Shown: piece after piece, positions 33,050 through 41,703 of the stretch
Numbering within the stretch: position 1 is the stretch's first letter
How the letters are laid out: each line of letters starts with the position of its first letter
Assembly (NCBI GenBank): GCA_016867265.1
Contig: VGJW01000004.1
Span: forward strand, 93,647 to 157,646
Source: Candidatus Tanganyikabacteria bacterium
GTDB lineage: Bacteria; Cyanobacteriota; Sericytochromatia; S15B-MN24; VGJW01
Direction: 5' to 3'
Length of the DNA stretch: 64,000 nucleotides
The notes under the pieces: model-generated
Told to the model about the DNA's origin: nothing
The model's input: the letters and a program-made list of their open reading frames with translations, nothing else
Databases searched by the model: none
Made by a program: the position numbers and the translations under genes

Positions 33050-34158
33050 CCCCGCGTCGCGAGCAGGCTCGGTACGATGTCCCCGAAGCAGATGCCCAGG
33101 TCTCGAGCATTACGGACCAGCGCGCTTTCGGGATCAACCGTCTTGATGGAACTGGTCGCCTCGGAGAGGGGAACGGGCACGATGTCCTGACCACGCAGGG
33201 CCACCATGTGGTCGAACTGGCCGCGGGCAATCAAGTGCGCGGCCTCGACCCCGTAGCGTGTCGCCAGCACGCGATCGAGGGAGGAAGGCGAACCGCCGCG
33301 CTGCACGTGCCCAAGCACCGTTACGCGCGTCTCGACCCCCGTCTCCCGTTCGATGTAGGCCCCGACACGCTGGCCGATGCCGCCAAGACGCCGGATGCCG
33401 GCCGCTTCATTCTCCTCGAGCAGGACCACGTCCTCACCGGCAACTTTGGCACCCTCGGCAACGACGACGATGCTGTAGTCCTTGCCACCGGCACCACGCT
33501 CCCGCACGAAGGCCGCCACCTTGGCAAGGTCGAAGGGAATCTCGGGCAGCAGGAGGGCATTGGCCGATCCGGCGATGCCGCAGTGAAGCGCAATCCAGCC
33601 CGAATCGCGGCCCATGACCTCGACCACCATGCAGCGGTGGTGGGCCTCGGCCGTCGTCACCAGGCGATCGATGGCCTCGGTGGCGGTCTGGATGGCCGTG
33701 TCGAAGCCGAACGTCTGGTCCGTGCACGGCAGGTCATTGTCGATGGTCTTGGGCACGCCGACGACGCGGACGCCCTTCTTGGCGAAGGCATGGGCAATGC
33801 GCAGTCCACCATCGCCCCCGATGCAGACCAAGGCATCAACGCCGGCCTCGCGCAGATTGGCAACCGCCTCGTCGCTCCGGTCGACCAGAGTCGTGCCGTC
33901 CGGGCCCTTGACGGGATATCGGAATGGATTGCCGCGGTTCGTCGTGCCCAGTATCGTGCCGCCACGGGCCGCGATACCCCGGATGGCATCCAGGTCAAGT
34001 GGCAGGAAATCCTTGGAAAGCATGCCCTCCCCGCCATCCCTGCACCCGAGCACCTCCCAGCCATAAGTGGCGATGGCGGTCTTGACCACCCCGCGGATCA
34101 CGGCGTTGAGCCCGGGGGCGTCTCCCCCGCCGGTCAGGACGGCAATGCGCTTGGTCAC
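33046..34158 (-). CDS. pfkA: 6-phosphofructokinase
   Basis: The protein is 370 residues from GTG 34158 with GAGGAGTC upstream. It has LTGGGDAPGLNAVIRG, GGDGG (114-118) at the phosphate-donor site, PKTIDND with catalytic Asp140, and EVMGRDSGWIA. Gly117 matches the ATP-dependent type, while Lys137 is the residue often seen in PPi-dependent or group III enzymes, so the donor is most likely ATP but not certain. It commits fructose 6-phosphate to glycolysis. It is divergent from pgi across only 50 bases, and coupled to the MoeA-like gene. Confidence 0.9.
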   Translation of the reverse strand: MTKRIAVLTGGGDAPGLNAVIRGVVKTAIATYGWEVLGCRDGGEGMLSKDFLPLDLDAIRGIAARGGTILGTTNRGNPFRYPVKGPDGTTLVDRSDEAVANLREAGVDALVCIGGDGGLRIAHAFAKKGVRVVGVPKTIDNDLPCTDQTFGFDTAIQTATEAIDRLVTTAEAHHRCMVVEVMGRDSGWIALHCGIAGSANALLLPEIPFDLAKVAAFVRERGAGGKDYSIVVVAEGAKVAGEDVVLLEENEAAGIRRLGGIGQRVGAYIERETGVETRVTVLGHVQRGGSPSSLDRVLATRYGVEAAHLIARGQFDHMVALRGQDIVPVPLSEATSSIKTVDPESALVRNARDLGICFGDIVPSLLATRG

Positions 34159-34208
34159 GTCTGCTAGACTCCTCTTCGTGCCAGTTTACCGCACGAGGAG
34201 TGCTGCCC
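34159..34208. promoter_or_regulatory. 50-base divergent pfkA-pgi intergenic region with near-palindrome
   Basis: The Shine-Dalgarno sites of both genes form arms of one inverted repeat (ACTCCT...CGTGC against GCACGAGGAGT, with a three-base insertion). The space is too small for two ordinary promoters with leaders, so transcription starts must overlap or lie in the opposite genes. Confidence 0.4.
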
Positions 34209-35651
34209 ATGGTCGACCATCCGGAAAAGTCCGCCCCGGGCGTCACACTGGACTGGACGGGCCTTCGGCCCGAGGTCGCCGGCACGGAACAGGGTCTTGA
34301 CGACAATGCCATCTCGGCCATGCGCCACGAGGCCTTACGCGTCTGGGCTGACTTGCAGGCCCGCCAAGGGCGCGGCGCCGACTTCCTCGGCTTTCTCGAC
34401 CTGCCCGGCACCATGCTCGCCGAGGTCTCGCGGTTGCAGGCGACGGCCGATCGCCTGGCGGCCCTGGGCGACAGGCACATCGTGCTCGGAATCGGCGGGT
34501 CCTACCTGGGCGCGGCAGCGCTCGTCCAGGCCCTCGGACACCCCTGGCGCCAAGAACTCGATCGCGAGGCGCGGTCCGGCAGGCCCCGCCTGCTCTTCGA
34601 AGGCAACAACCTCGATCCACGTTCGCTCGATGGTCTGCTCGCTCTGATGCCGACGACGCGCCCCGGAAACGTCGCCGAGGACGTGACCGTGAATGTCATC
34701 TCGAAGTCCGGGACCACGCTCGAGACGGCCGTTGCCTACAGGATGGTGCGCGAGCGCATGCGGGCGGTCTACGGAGACGAAGCCGCCAGCCGCATCGTCG
34801 CCACCACCGACCCGGCATCGGGCCTGCTGCGTGCTCAGGTCGAGGCAGAGGGCCTCGAGTCGTGGGTGATTCCCCCGGACGTGGGGGGACGGTACTCGGT
34901 ATTCTCCGCCGTAGGCCTGCTGCCGGCAGCCATTGCCGGCATCGACGTGCGTGCCCTGCTGGAAGGAGCGCGTTCCGTCGCCTTGTACAGCCCCGTTGAT
35001 CCGATGGACCATCCCGCCCTCCTGCATGCCGTGCTTCAGGTCCTGTCGCGGCGAGCCGGTCGGCATCTCTCCGTGCTTTCGTGCTGGGGCCGTGCGCTCG
35101 AGGGAATCGGGGGGTGGGTGGACCAGTTGGTCTCGGAGAGCCTCGGCAAGGAAGGTGGCGGCCGTGTGCCGCTGACCATGGTCAATACCCGCGACCTGCA
35201 CGCACGGGGGCAGCAGATTCAGGAAGGTGCCCCCAACGCCGTCGTGAGCCACCTCAGGGTCGCCCACTGGGCGCCTGATCCCGTCGTGCCCGTCGCCCCC
35301 CCCGATCGCGACGCCCTGGATTACGTGGCGGGCCGCAGCCTGGGCGAGATGCTGGATATGGCCCGCCGAGGCACCAGCCAGGCATGGCACGCCGCAGGCA
35401 GACCGTCCATGACGTGGACCCTGCCCACGCTGGACGCCTTCCACCTGGGTCAGTTCCTTTACACCTGCGAGCTTTCGACAGTGCTCGAGGGCTGGCTCGA
35501 AGGCATCAATCCGCTGGATCAACCCGGAGTCGAGGCCTACAAGAACTACATGTTCGGCCTGCTGGGGCGGCCGGACAAGGCGGAATGGGCCGCGCGGATC
35601 GAGGCGGCCTCAAGCATCCCGTCTCGCCTGGTGGCGTTGCCGGGGGCGTGA
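34209..35651 (+). CDS. pgi: Glucose-6-phosphate isomerase
   Basis: The protein is 480 residues from ATG 34209 with GAGGAG eight bases upstream. SIS-fold motifs are GIGGSYLGAAAL, VISKSGTTLETAVA, DVGGRYSVFSAVGLLP and HLGQFLYTCELST near the end, with catalytic Glu in SESLGKE. The length fits the shorter bacterial PGI group. It interconverts glucose 6-phosphate and fructose 6-phosphate, the step before the divergent pfkA product. Confidence 0.93.
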   Translation: MVDHPEKSAPGVTLDWTGLRPEVAGTEQGLDDNAISAMRHEALRVWADLQARQGRGADFLGFLDLPGTMLAEVSRLQATADRLAALGDRHIVLGIGGSYLGAAALVQALGHPWRQELDREARSGRPRLLFEGNNLDPRSLDGLLALMPTTRPGNVAEDVTVNVISKSGTTLETAVAYRMVRERMRAVYGDEAASRIVATTDPASGLLRAQVEAEGLESWVIPPDVGGRYSVFSAVGLLPAAIAGIDVRALLEGARSVALYSPVDPMDHPALLHAVLQVLSRRAGRHLSVLSCWGRALEGIGGWVDQLVSESLGKEGGGRVPLTMVNTRDLHARGQQIQEGAPNAVVSHLRVAHWAPDPVVPVAPPDRDALDYVAGRSLGEMLDMARRGTSQAWHAAGRPSMTWTLPTLDAFHLGQFLYTCELSTVLEGWLEGINPLDQPGVEAYKNYMFGLLGRPDKAEWAARIEAASSIPSRLVALPGA

Positions 35652-35682
35652 TGCGCCCCGACAGTTCTCCGGCCGCCGTCCA

Positions 35683-36291
35683 TCAACCCTTCGGTCGATT
35701 GCCCGCACCCGCGGCATCTCCCTTGCGCCGAAGCCATTCGCGCACGTGGGTGATGGCGGTCGGAAACTGCCGGTACTGGACCCAGTCGAGCAGGAAAATC
35801 GGTACGGCCGGGAAGTCGGGATCAATCCGGGCCGCGAAACGCACCCGCGTCCGACGAGGCCCGAGTTCGGTCAGTTGCAACTCGCCTTCGTACTTGCGGA
35901 ACGTACCCTGCACCCTGTTGTAGGTAAACCGCCAGACATCCTGCTCGAGGCGCGTCTCGTTGATGACCCAGCGCGGCCCGATGGGCCAGACAAGGGCCAG
36001 GTACGAATAAACCTGCAGAGTAGGGCCATCGCGACGCTCGACACGACACTTCGTTATATCGAAGATTTGCTCGTAATGGTCAAAGTCCGTATAGGCAGCC
36101 CAGACCTCCGCCACGGGCGACTCGATGTCGCCAACGACCTGAAAGCGCTTGACCGGCGCGTCGGCACGCTCGACCTGTACCAGCACCTCGCCAGCCTCAA
36201 GGCGAGCCTTCTCGCCAGCCGACAGGGCAGCAACCACACCATCACCGACCCACGGCACGAGACTGGCCGCAAGAACGGGAATCCACGCCAT
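35683..36291 (-). CDS. Exported SRPBCC (START-like) domain protein
   Basis: The protein is 202 residues from ATG 36291, overlapping the previous stop (TGATG). A short hydrophobic N-terminus suggests export. The domain follows with VVGDIESPVAEVWAAYTDFD, HYEQIFDITKCRVERR, PRWVINETRLE and GELQLTELGPRRTRVRF, the pattern of lipid-binding SRPBCC proteins (Coq10/aromatase-type cyclase). It probably binds a hydrophobic ligand. It is the last gene of the folE2-TPR-SRPBCC overlap operon. Confidence 0.75.
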   Translation of the reverse strand: MAWIPVLAASLVPWVGDGVVAALSAGEKARLEAGEVLVQVERADAPVKRFQVVGDIESPVAEVWAAYTDFDHYEQIFDITKCRVERRDGPTLQVYSYLALVWPIGPRWVINETRLEQDVWRFTYNRVQGTFRKYEGELQLTELGPRRTRVRFAARIDPDFPAVPIFLLDWVQYRQFPTAITHVREWLRRKGDAAGAGNRPKG

Positions 36292-36995
36292 CAGGTCGAT
36301 TCCTCCACCACGCGATCCACAGGTGCCAGGGCGAGCTTCCAGCCCTCCCAAGGGATTTCCGGCCAGTGCTCCAGCCGTGCCGCCTCGCGCGCACAGCGTG
36401 AAGCCTCGTCCAGCATACCGCGCAGGCGCCAGAGATGGGCAAGATTGGCCAAGGCAGCCCGCCGTGCGCCGTCAGCAGGCGCCACGGCAAGGAAGCAGCG
36501 TTCGGCTTCAGGCCATTGCTTCCGGCGGGCGCACATGACGCCGAGGCCGACGCTGCCGACTCCGGAATCGCCCCCCGCAGAGGCCGCGCGAGACAGCGTA
36601 CGTTCCGCCTCGACGTCTAGGCCCGCGACGAGGTGTGCGACCCCGAGGCACGCCGTGGCCCGGACGTGGCCCGTCGAGACCGAAGCAGCGTGCGCCAGAC
36701 TCCGACGGGCATCCCGAGGATGGCCTGTCAACCATTGGGCGATTCCGATATTGACGGCAATCTCCACCCGGTGCTCGTTGAGCCTCGCCGCCCGGGACAG
36801 GGCCTCGAGGGCCTCTTCGGCGTCGCCGTCGGCCAACGCCAGAACCCCCCCAGCCCACCAGCCGGTCCAGTCTTCTGGCGCGTCGTGCTGCATCTGCCGC
36901 ACCAAGCGCCAAGCGCCCGGACGGTCACCACTGGCTTCGGAAGCCCACGCAAGTGAGAGCGCGACCGTAGAGTCGTAGCCCGGCTCGCCAGTCAC
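36291..36995 (-). CDS. TPR-repeat protein
   Basis: The protein is 234 residues from GTG 36995, which overlaps the folE2 stop (GTGA). Repeats of about 34 residues are visible, for example GWWAGGVLALADGDAEEALE, EIAVNIGIAQWLTGHPRDAR and AALANLAHLWRLRGMLDEAS. Tetratricopeptide folds mediate protein contacts. No signal peptide is present. Confidence 0.75.
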   Translation of the reverse strand: MTGEPGYDSTVALSLAWASEASGDRPGAWRLVRQMQHDAPEDWTGWWAGGVLALADGDAEEALEALSRAARLNEHRVEIAVNIGIAQWLTGHPRDARRSLAHAASVSTGHVRATACLGVAHLVAGLDVEAERTLSRAASAGGDSGVGSVGLGVMCARRKQWPEAERCFLAVAPADGARRAALANLAHLWRLRGMLDEASRCAREAARLEHWPEIPWEGWKLALAPVDRVVEEST

Positions 36996-37798
36996 GCCCC
37001 GGAACGGACCGACACGACGGTTTCCTCGTGCATCCCCCAAGCAGAGTGATTATGGATGGACTCGAGGTTCTCGCACGTCACGGCGAACCAAGTAATTCCG
37101 GGCAGGTCACGCGCCCAGAGCGTGGCTTCACGCAACACATCCTCGACGAACCGTGGGTTCTCGTAGGCTTGCTCCGTGATGTGCTTCTCGTCCTCCCGCT
37201 TGACGAGCGGGTAAATAGGACACGACCCGCACGCATCCAAGCCGGCAGCCAATTCCTCGATCGAAGGCGAGGCACCCTCGAAACGCAAGCGAGCCGTCAC
37301 GAGCGACCGCTGGTTGTGTGCCCCATAACGGCTGATGGCCTTGCTGCAAGGGCAAAGCGAAGTCATGGGGACCGTGACCGACACAATGCCGGTGTACGCC
37401 CCATCTGCACCGACCTCTCCCTCGTAACGCACCTCGACATCCGTTGGTGCAGACAGGCCCGAGGCCGGAGCCGGCTTGTCGATGAAGTAGCGGAAGGCCA
37501 TCGTCACCTGCGCGGCAGGTGCCTTCAGACGAGCCCTGACATCCCTCACCAGAGCGCCCATGCCGAGCACGTCGAGCGGCTGCTCGCGGTAGGGCAGCAA
37601 GGCCTCCAAGAAGCGGCTCATGTGCGTGCCCTTGGTCTCGGCGGCCAAGGTCACGGTGAGCGCCAACTCAGCTTGAACCGCCTGGCTACCCTTCAGGCCC
37701 TGAATCCGCATCGGCATGGCAACCCCAGAGACGCCAACACGTTGCAAGGGCACGCCTCGCGTGTCCGCCGAAGACTGGCAGTCCACCAAGGGAGGCAT
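36992..37798 (-). CDS. folE2: GTP cyclohydrolase IB (FolE2)
   Basis: The protein is 268 residues from ATG 37798 with AAGGAT upstream. The diagnostic stretch TSLCPCSKAISRYGAHNQRS (Cys149 as metal ligand/catalytic residue) and ENPRFVEDVLRE are present. It converts GTP to dihydroneopterin triphosphate for folate or queuosine synthesis. It is a metal-promiscuous alternative to FolE, often expressed when zinc is short. The 243-base region upstream (37799-38041) has a run of nine C and a TATACAGATT-like box but no clear Zur site. Confidence 0.92.
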   Translation of the reverse strand: MPPLVDCQSSADTRGVPLQRVGVSGVAMPMRIQGLKGSQAVQAELALTVTLAAETKGTHMSRFLEALLPYREQPLDVLGMGALVRDVRARLKAPAAQVTMAFRYFIDKPAPASGLSAPTDVEVRYEGEVGADGAYTGIVSVTVPMTSLCPCSKAISRYGAHNQRSLVTARLRFEGASPSIEELAAGLDACGSCPIYPLVKREDEKHITEQAYENPRFVEDVLREATLWARDLPGITWFAVTCENLESIHNHSAWGMHEETVVSVRSGA

Positions 37799-38041
37799 TA
37801 GAGTATCCTTCACTGCAACCAAACTTTCTCACACACAGACAGGCCGACGGGGGCCTGCTTGGCCAATCTCTACAGAACATAGACAACGCCCCCCCCCGGA
37901 GTCAAGAGCCGACGCGATACCTTCGATAACTCTGGCCGTCTCGCGCACGCTGACGAGAATCTGTATAGGTGTCGTCGACCATTTTCCCGCCCCAACACCG
38001 GCATCGGAAGCCCTCGCGGGATCCCGATGCGGCGCTGGGCC

Positions 38042-38545
38042 CTAGTTGAGGCCGTGCGAGTACGCCTCCATGAAAAACAACATCGGAATCGACAGCATAA
38101 AGTTGGTCCTCGAAACAAGCATGGCCGTGCGGCCAGCGGCGGCCTTTTCCTCGGCGGTGGCGGGGATGATGCCCACTACCTTCTTTTGGTTCGGCCAGAT
38201 AAAAGCCCAGACATTAAAAAGCATCACGATGCCGAGCCAGCAACCGACGCCCAGACCTCGCAGGTTGGTCGGGCCGCTGAGCGTCAGGGCCTGAACAAGC
38301 AAACCCCTGTGGCCGAGCAGGGCCAATCCAACCAGAACGGTACCCACGGCGGCCCACCGGAAGTAGAGAAGCGCCGTGCGGGCAATGCTGCCTTCTTTGA
38401 AGACCTCGGCCTTGGCCTCGGGAGACAAGTTCTTCAGACTAGGAATCTGCACCAGATTAAAGTAATAGAGCAGGCCGATCCAGGTGAAACCGAAAAGCAA
38501 GTGCAGCCACAGCAGCACATACTCGCCAAGCAGCGCGCCATCCAT
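38042..38545 (-). CDS. PuuD-N-like membrane protein
   Basis: The protein is 167 residues from ATG 38545, chosen because GAGGAT sits at good distance; ATG 38551 is too close. It has four membrane segments: LHLLFGFTWIGLLYYFNLVQ, ALLYFRWAAVGTVLVGLALL, GLGVGCWLGIVMLFNVWAFI and FMLSIPMLFFM. WIGLLYYFNLVQIP and IWPNQKKVVG match the membrane domain of PuuD-type urate hydroxylases. The usual cytochrome c domain is absent, so the protein is a stand-alone membrane domain, possibly a haem protein. Function is unknown. Confidence 0.65.
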   Translation of the reverse strand: MDGALLGEYVLLWLHLLFGFTWIGLLYYFNLVQIPSLKNLSPEAKAEVFKEGSIARTALLYFRWAAVGTVLVGLALLGHRGLLVQALTLSGPTNLRGLGVGCWLGIVMLFNVWAFIWPNQKKVVGIIPATAEEKAAAGRTAMLVSRTNFMLSIPMLFFMEAYSHGLN

Positions 38546-38588
38546 CGTCATATCCTCAGAATCTCAGGTCAGGGGGAGGGTAGATAGC

Positions 38589-38882
38589 CTAGGGAGTCGC
38601 CGGTTCGGCCGAGGCTGCTTCGGTCAAGGCCGATGCATCGCCGCTGGCCACGGACTCCGAATCGGTTGCAGCAGGCTCCGAATCGGTCGCAGCCGTCTCA
38701 CCGGACGCCGTTTCCGATGCGGAAGCTTCATCCGCAACCGGTGATTCAGATGCCTCGACGGCCGGAGTCGACTCTGTGGGCCCCGCAGCAGGAGCCGTCA
38801 GGCGGAGCCCGCCGTAGAGGGCAGCTGTCAGCAGCAGGCCCAGGACGATCGTGGTTCCGGGTGTCTCCAGAGGATTCTTCAC
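38589..38882 (-). CDS. Small membrane-anchored acidic protein
   Basis: The protein is 97 residues from GTG 38882. A single membrane segment (TTIVLGLLLTAALYGGLRL) is followed by a disordered Ser/Glu/Ala/Thr tail that includes two nearly identical ATDSE units. It directly precedes the PuuD-N-like membrane gene on the same strand (43 bases) and may be its partner. No family is recognised. Confidence 0.55.
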   Translation of the reverse strand: MKNPLETPGTTIVLGLLLTAALYGGLRLTAPAAGPTESTPAVEASESPVADEASASETASGETAATDSEPAATDSESVASGDASALTEAASAEPATP

Positions 38883-38980
38883 GTGTAGATGCCTTTCAGG
38901 TTGCCGTCCCGTCGGGCGAGCGGCCAGAGGATGTTGTCACAGCCTGCTATTGAGCGTCAAGAACCTGATAGGATGCCGCA

Positions 38981-40033
38981 GTGCCCGAGCAACGCCACCC
39001 GCTGGAAGTCTGGTTCGATCGCTTCGCCACCCACGCCCGCTGGCATCTGGGACGCACCATGATTCCCTGCCCAATTGACCTGCGCCTCGACGAAGCCTTC
39101 TCGACCGACTACGGCCCCTCGGGCGGCGAGCAGGAGTTGAGGCGCCTCATCGCAAGCTGGGAAGGCCTGCCCGAGGAAGCTATCCTGCCCACCATCGGGG
39201 GCACTGGAGCCAATGCTGTGGCGATGTTTGCCCTTGCCGGACCCGAGAAGACCTTCATGGTCCCCGAACCGGCCTACTACCAGTGGCCGGGCCTTGCACG
39301 ACGCCTTGCATCCCCCCGGCAGGCATGGTCTCCGTGGTCACCTGACGCCCCCGGAGGCAAACACGGCCCACGGGCGTGGTTCGCGGTGAGCCCAGACAAT
39401 CCGACCGGCCGAGGGGTCCCCTTTGACACGGTCGCAACGTGGCTGCACCCCGGAGACGTGATGGTCGTTGACGAGATCTACCGGGGCGTCCGGAACGACG
39501 GCCTCGAGCCTGTCGCGCGCCGCGGCCCCCAATGGGTGGGGATCGGGGCCGTCAGCAAGCGACTGGGGCTGCCCGGGCTTCGCATCGGCTGGATCGCCGC
39601 CACGGACAATGGCCTGCGGGAAAGCCTCCACGATGCGCAGGAACATCTCGCGCACAGCTTGCCCGGCGGTGTCGTCCGATGCCTCGTGACCCACTGGGAC
39701 AAGCTCATGGCTTGGGAGACTCGCTCGAGGGCCCTTGCCGAGGAGTTGGTCGACACCCTCGCGACCCGTATCCCGCGCTTCGCCGACAGTGGCTTCGCCA
39801 TCGACCTGCCCGAGGCCGGTCTCTCGACGTTGATCCGCGGTAAGGGGCTGACACAGGATGTCGCCATCGCCGAATCTCTCGCAAGTCAAGGCATCTTCGT
39901 CGTGCCCGGCACCTGCGTGGGACACCCCGGCACCCTGCGCCTGTCCTTGGGACTCGGGCGCCCGGAAGAGGCAGGAGAAGCACTCGACAAGCTTGTCGAG
40001 GCGCTCGTGGCCGACCGGCCGGTGATCAGTTGA
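38981..40033 (+). CDS. Class I/II PLP-dependent aminotransferase
   Basis: The protein is 350 residues from GTG 38981 with AGGAT upstream. Fold-type I features are YGPSGGEQELRRLIA, TGANAVAMFAL, SPDNPTGRGVP, VDEIYRG and the PLP-binding Lys in GAVSKRLGLPGLRIGW. The short N-terminus and MIPCPIDLRLDEAF are like the small-subunit aspartate or histidinol-phosphate type. The substrate cannot be told. It overlaps the convergent YkuD gene by eight bases. Confidence 0.85.
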   Translation: MPEQRHPLEVWFDRFATHARWHLGRTMIPCPIDLRLDEAFSTDYGPSGGEQELRRLIASWEGLPEEAILPTIGGTGANAVAMFALAGPEKTFMVPEPAYYQWPGLARRLASPRQAWSPWSPDAPGGKHGPRAWFAVSPDNPTGRGVPFDTVATWLHPGDVMVVDEIYRGVRNDGLEPVARRGPQWVGIGAVSKRLGLPGLRIGWIAATDNGLRESLHDAQEHLAHSLPGGVVRCLVTHWDKLMAWETRSRALAEELVDTLATRIPRFADSGFAIDLPEAGLSTLIRGKGLTQDVAIAESLASQGIFVVPGTCVGHPGTLRLSLGLGRPEEAGEALDKLVEALVADRPVIS

Positions 40034-40790
40034 CCGGTGGCAGCTTGCCCTTCAGGGCATCGGCGTAGAACTCGGACCCTTCGCTGAGCTTGCGGTCACG
40101 CACGCCTGCTGCGGCAGCCTGAGCCCGCATCAACCGAGAAGCTTCGGAATCGCGGTTGACTTCGACCTGCACGCCCCGGGCCGCATACTTGCTGTAGAGC
40201 AGGAGAATGTTCTCGTTACTCATCCGCAGGCACCCGTGCGATGCCGGCTGGCCGAGGAGGTTGTACTTCGCCTTGCCCACGCCATGAATCAACTGATGAT
40301 GCTGGCCAAGGTCCAGGGCCAACAGGCCGAGGGGGTTGTCAGGACCGGGACCTACGGGCTTGAGGCCCTCGGCCCACTTGGACTTGGGCGGATACCAGGT
40401 CGGCAAGGAGTACATGTCCTTGATCGTGAAGTTGTCACCGGCCGTCGGATGCTCTGCCGTCCCAGGCGAAGTCAGGAACTTGTCGATGGGCTTGCCGGTA
40501 TCCTTGTTGATGACATAGATGCGATTCGCGACAAGGTCTATCTGCAACTTGAAGCGCTCGGTGCGCGGCCGGACATCCTTGATGGCGGCAATGCTCTGGG
40601 AAGGTGCCACCTCGCGACGGTCGCGCAGTGTCGCCGGCGCAGCCGGCGTGGAAGGCGATGCGGGGCTCACCGGAGCGCGCGACGGCAAGGCCTGTTCCGC
40701 CGGAGCGGAATCGGAAGAACCCCCGCCAAGCGCATGCGCAACACCGCGCAGGAAAGACGGGACACCACCCAAGCGAGACACCTGCGGCAT
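40026..40790 (-). CDS. L,D-transpeptidase (YkuD domain)
   Basis: The protein is 254 residues from ATG 40790 with a run of G upstream. The N-terminal 80 residues are Ser/Pro/Ala-rich with no evident signal peptide. The YkuD domain (about 82-215) begins at FKLQIDLVANRIYVINKDTG and ends with the catalytic SHGCLRMSNENI. Such enzymes form 3-3 cross-links or attach proteins to peptidoglycan. It follows the DUF1460 and pseudokinase-YkuD genes on the same strand. Confidence 0.85.
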   Translation of the reverse strand: MPQVSRLGGVPSFLRGVAHALGGGSSDSAPAEQALPSRAPVSPASPSTPAAPATLRDRREVAPSQSIAAIKDVRPRTERFKLQIDLVANRIYVINKDTGKPIDKFLTSPGTAEHPTAGDNFTIKDMYSLPTWYPPKSKWAEGLKPVGPGPDNPLGLLALDLGQHHQLIHGVGKAKYNLLGQPASHGCLRMSNENILLLYSKYAARGVQVEVNRDSEASRLMRAQAAAAGVRDRKLSEGSEFYADALKGKLPPVN

Positions 40791-40851
40791 GGAGCCACCC
40801 CCCTATGAGAAGAACATAGACCGTGGCGTCCGGGAATCGGTTAACTCCAGC

Positions 40852-41703
40852 CTATATTTGGCCGCGAACCGGCGGTGGCAGCCAGCGGAGGACGCGGACT
40901 CCCCGGACATCGCGCCCTGCAGCCAGGTATTCGGCCATGGTTCCCGGAGCCACCGACACCTTGCGTCCCGGACGCGGCGCGTGGAGAAAGGCCAAGGGTC
41001 CGTGACCGCGCCGAACGGCCACGCCCAGGTGCTGGACGTCGAGCCCGGGTCGGTCCGACAGCACGAGGATGATGTCGCCTGCGGCAAGGGGCAATCCGGG
41101 AGCAGCAAGCGCCCGGACGGGCAGGCACGGCTCGGGCCGTGCGGAGAGCAAGCGTTCCTCATCCCCGAGGACCGCCCGATTGGCCGGGATCTCAAGACCT
41201 GGGTAGCGATCGGGATGTTCCGTCATAAAGGAGACGGAGCGTTCCTGCAAGGTTCCGCCAAGAGCCACGGTCACGTCCGACAGGGCTGCCCTGCCCGTAT
41301 GGACGGCTGCCCAGCTCGAGGCATAGTGCAACCGGCTCGACCAGCCATCCACCCGACCGTCCCGGTAGCGCCACCGGGCGAGTTCCCGGGGGAAGGCCTC
41401 GTCCAGGGACGCATCACGGCGCCAGAGGCAGGTCGCGAGCGCAAGGGTGACTTCGACGAAAGTCACGCAATCAAGGGCCTCCAGATCGCAGACGAGGCGC
41501 TCGGGGCCTGCGGACTCCAGCCTGCCGGCCACATAGGGAGTACCGACGAACGTCATGCCGACGCGTGCCAGCCAAGCCCCGGCATCCTGGCCCGACGGCC
41601 TGCCGGCCTCGGCCGCGCGTCGCGCGAGGATGCAACGGTCCGGTTCGTCCATGACACCCCCCAGTGCCGCCAGAAGCACCAACCCGATCCCGATCCGCGT
41701 CAT
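40852..41703 (-). CDS. DUF1460 amidase-like protein
   Basis: The protein is 283 residues from ATG 41703, overlapping the previous stop (ATGA), with a hydrophobic N-terminus for export. The DUF1460 signature is seen: TFVGTPYVAGRLE, VCDLEALDCVTFVEVTLAL with the predicted nucleophile Cys, then WSSRLHYASSW and a C-terminal HLGVAVRRG with a likely His. Members of this NlpC/P60-related family cleave N-acetylmuramoyl-L-alanine bonds. It is coupled to the pseudokinase-L,D-transpeptidase gene, pointing to wall turnover. Confidence 0.85.
   Translation of the reverse strand: MTRIGIGLVLLAALGGVMDEPDRCILARRAAEAGRPSGQDAGAWLARVGMTFVGTPYVAGRLESAGPERLVCDLEALDCVTFVEVTLALATCLWRRDASLDEAFPRELARWRYRDGRVDGWSSRLHYASSWAAVHTGRAALSDVTVALGGTLQERSVSFMTEHPDRYPGLEIPANRAVLGDEERLLSARPEPCLPVRALAAPGLPLAAGDIILVLSDRPGLDVQHLGVAVRRGHGPLAFLHAPRPGRKVSVAPGTMAEYLAAGRDVRGVRVLRWLPPPVRGQI

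Noticed and set aside
33046..34158. Phosphofructokinase as PPi-dependent because of PKTIDND.
   Set aside because: The donor-site residue after GGD is Gly, as in ATP enzymes, so I kept ATP as the more likely donor while noting doubt.
38640..38700. Short direct repeat (CTCCGAATCGGT) in the small acidic membrane protein gene.
   Set aside because: It encodes two ATDSE-like units in a low-complexity tail and needs no special explanation.
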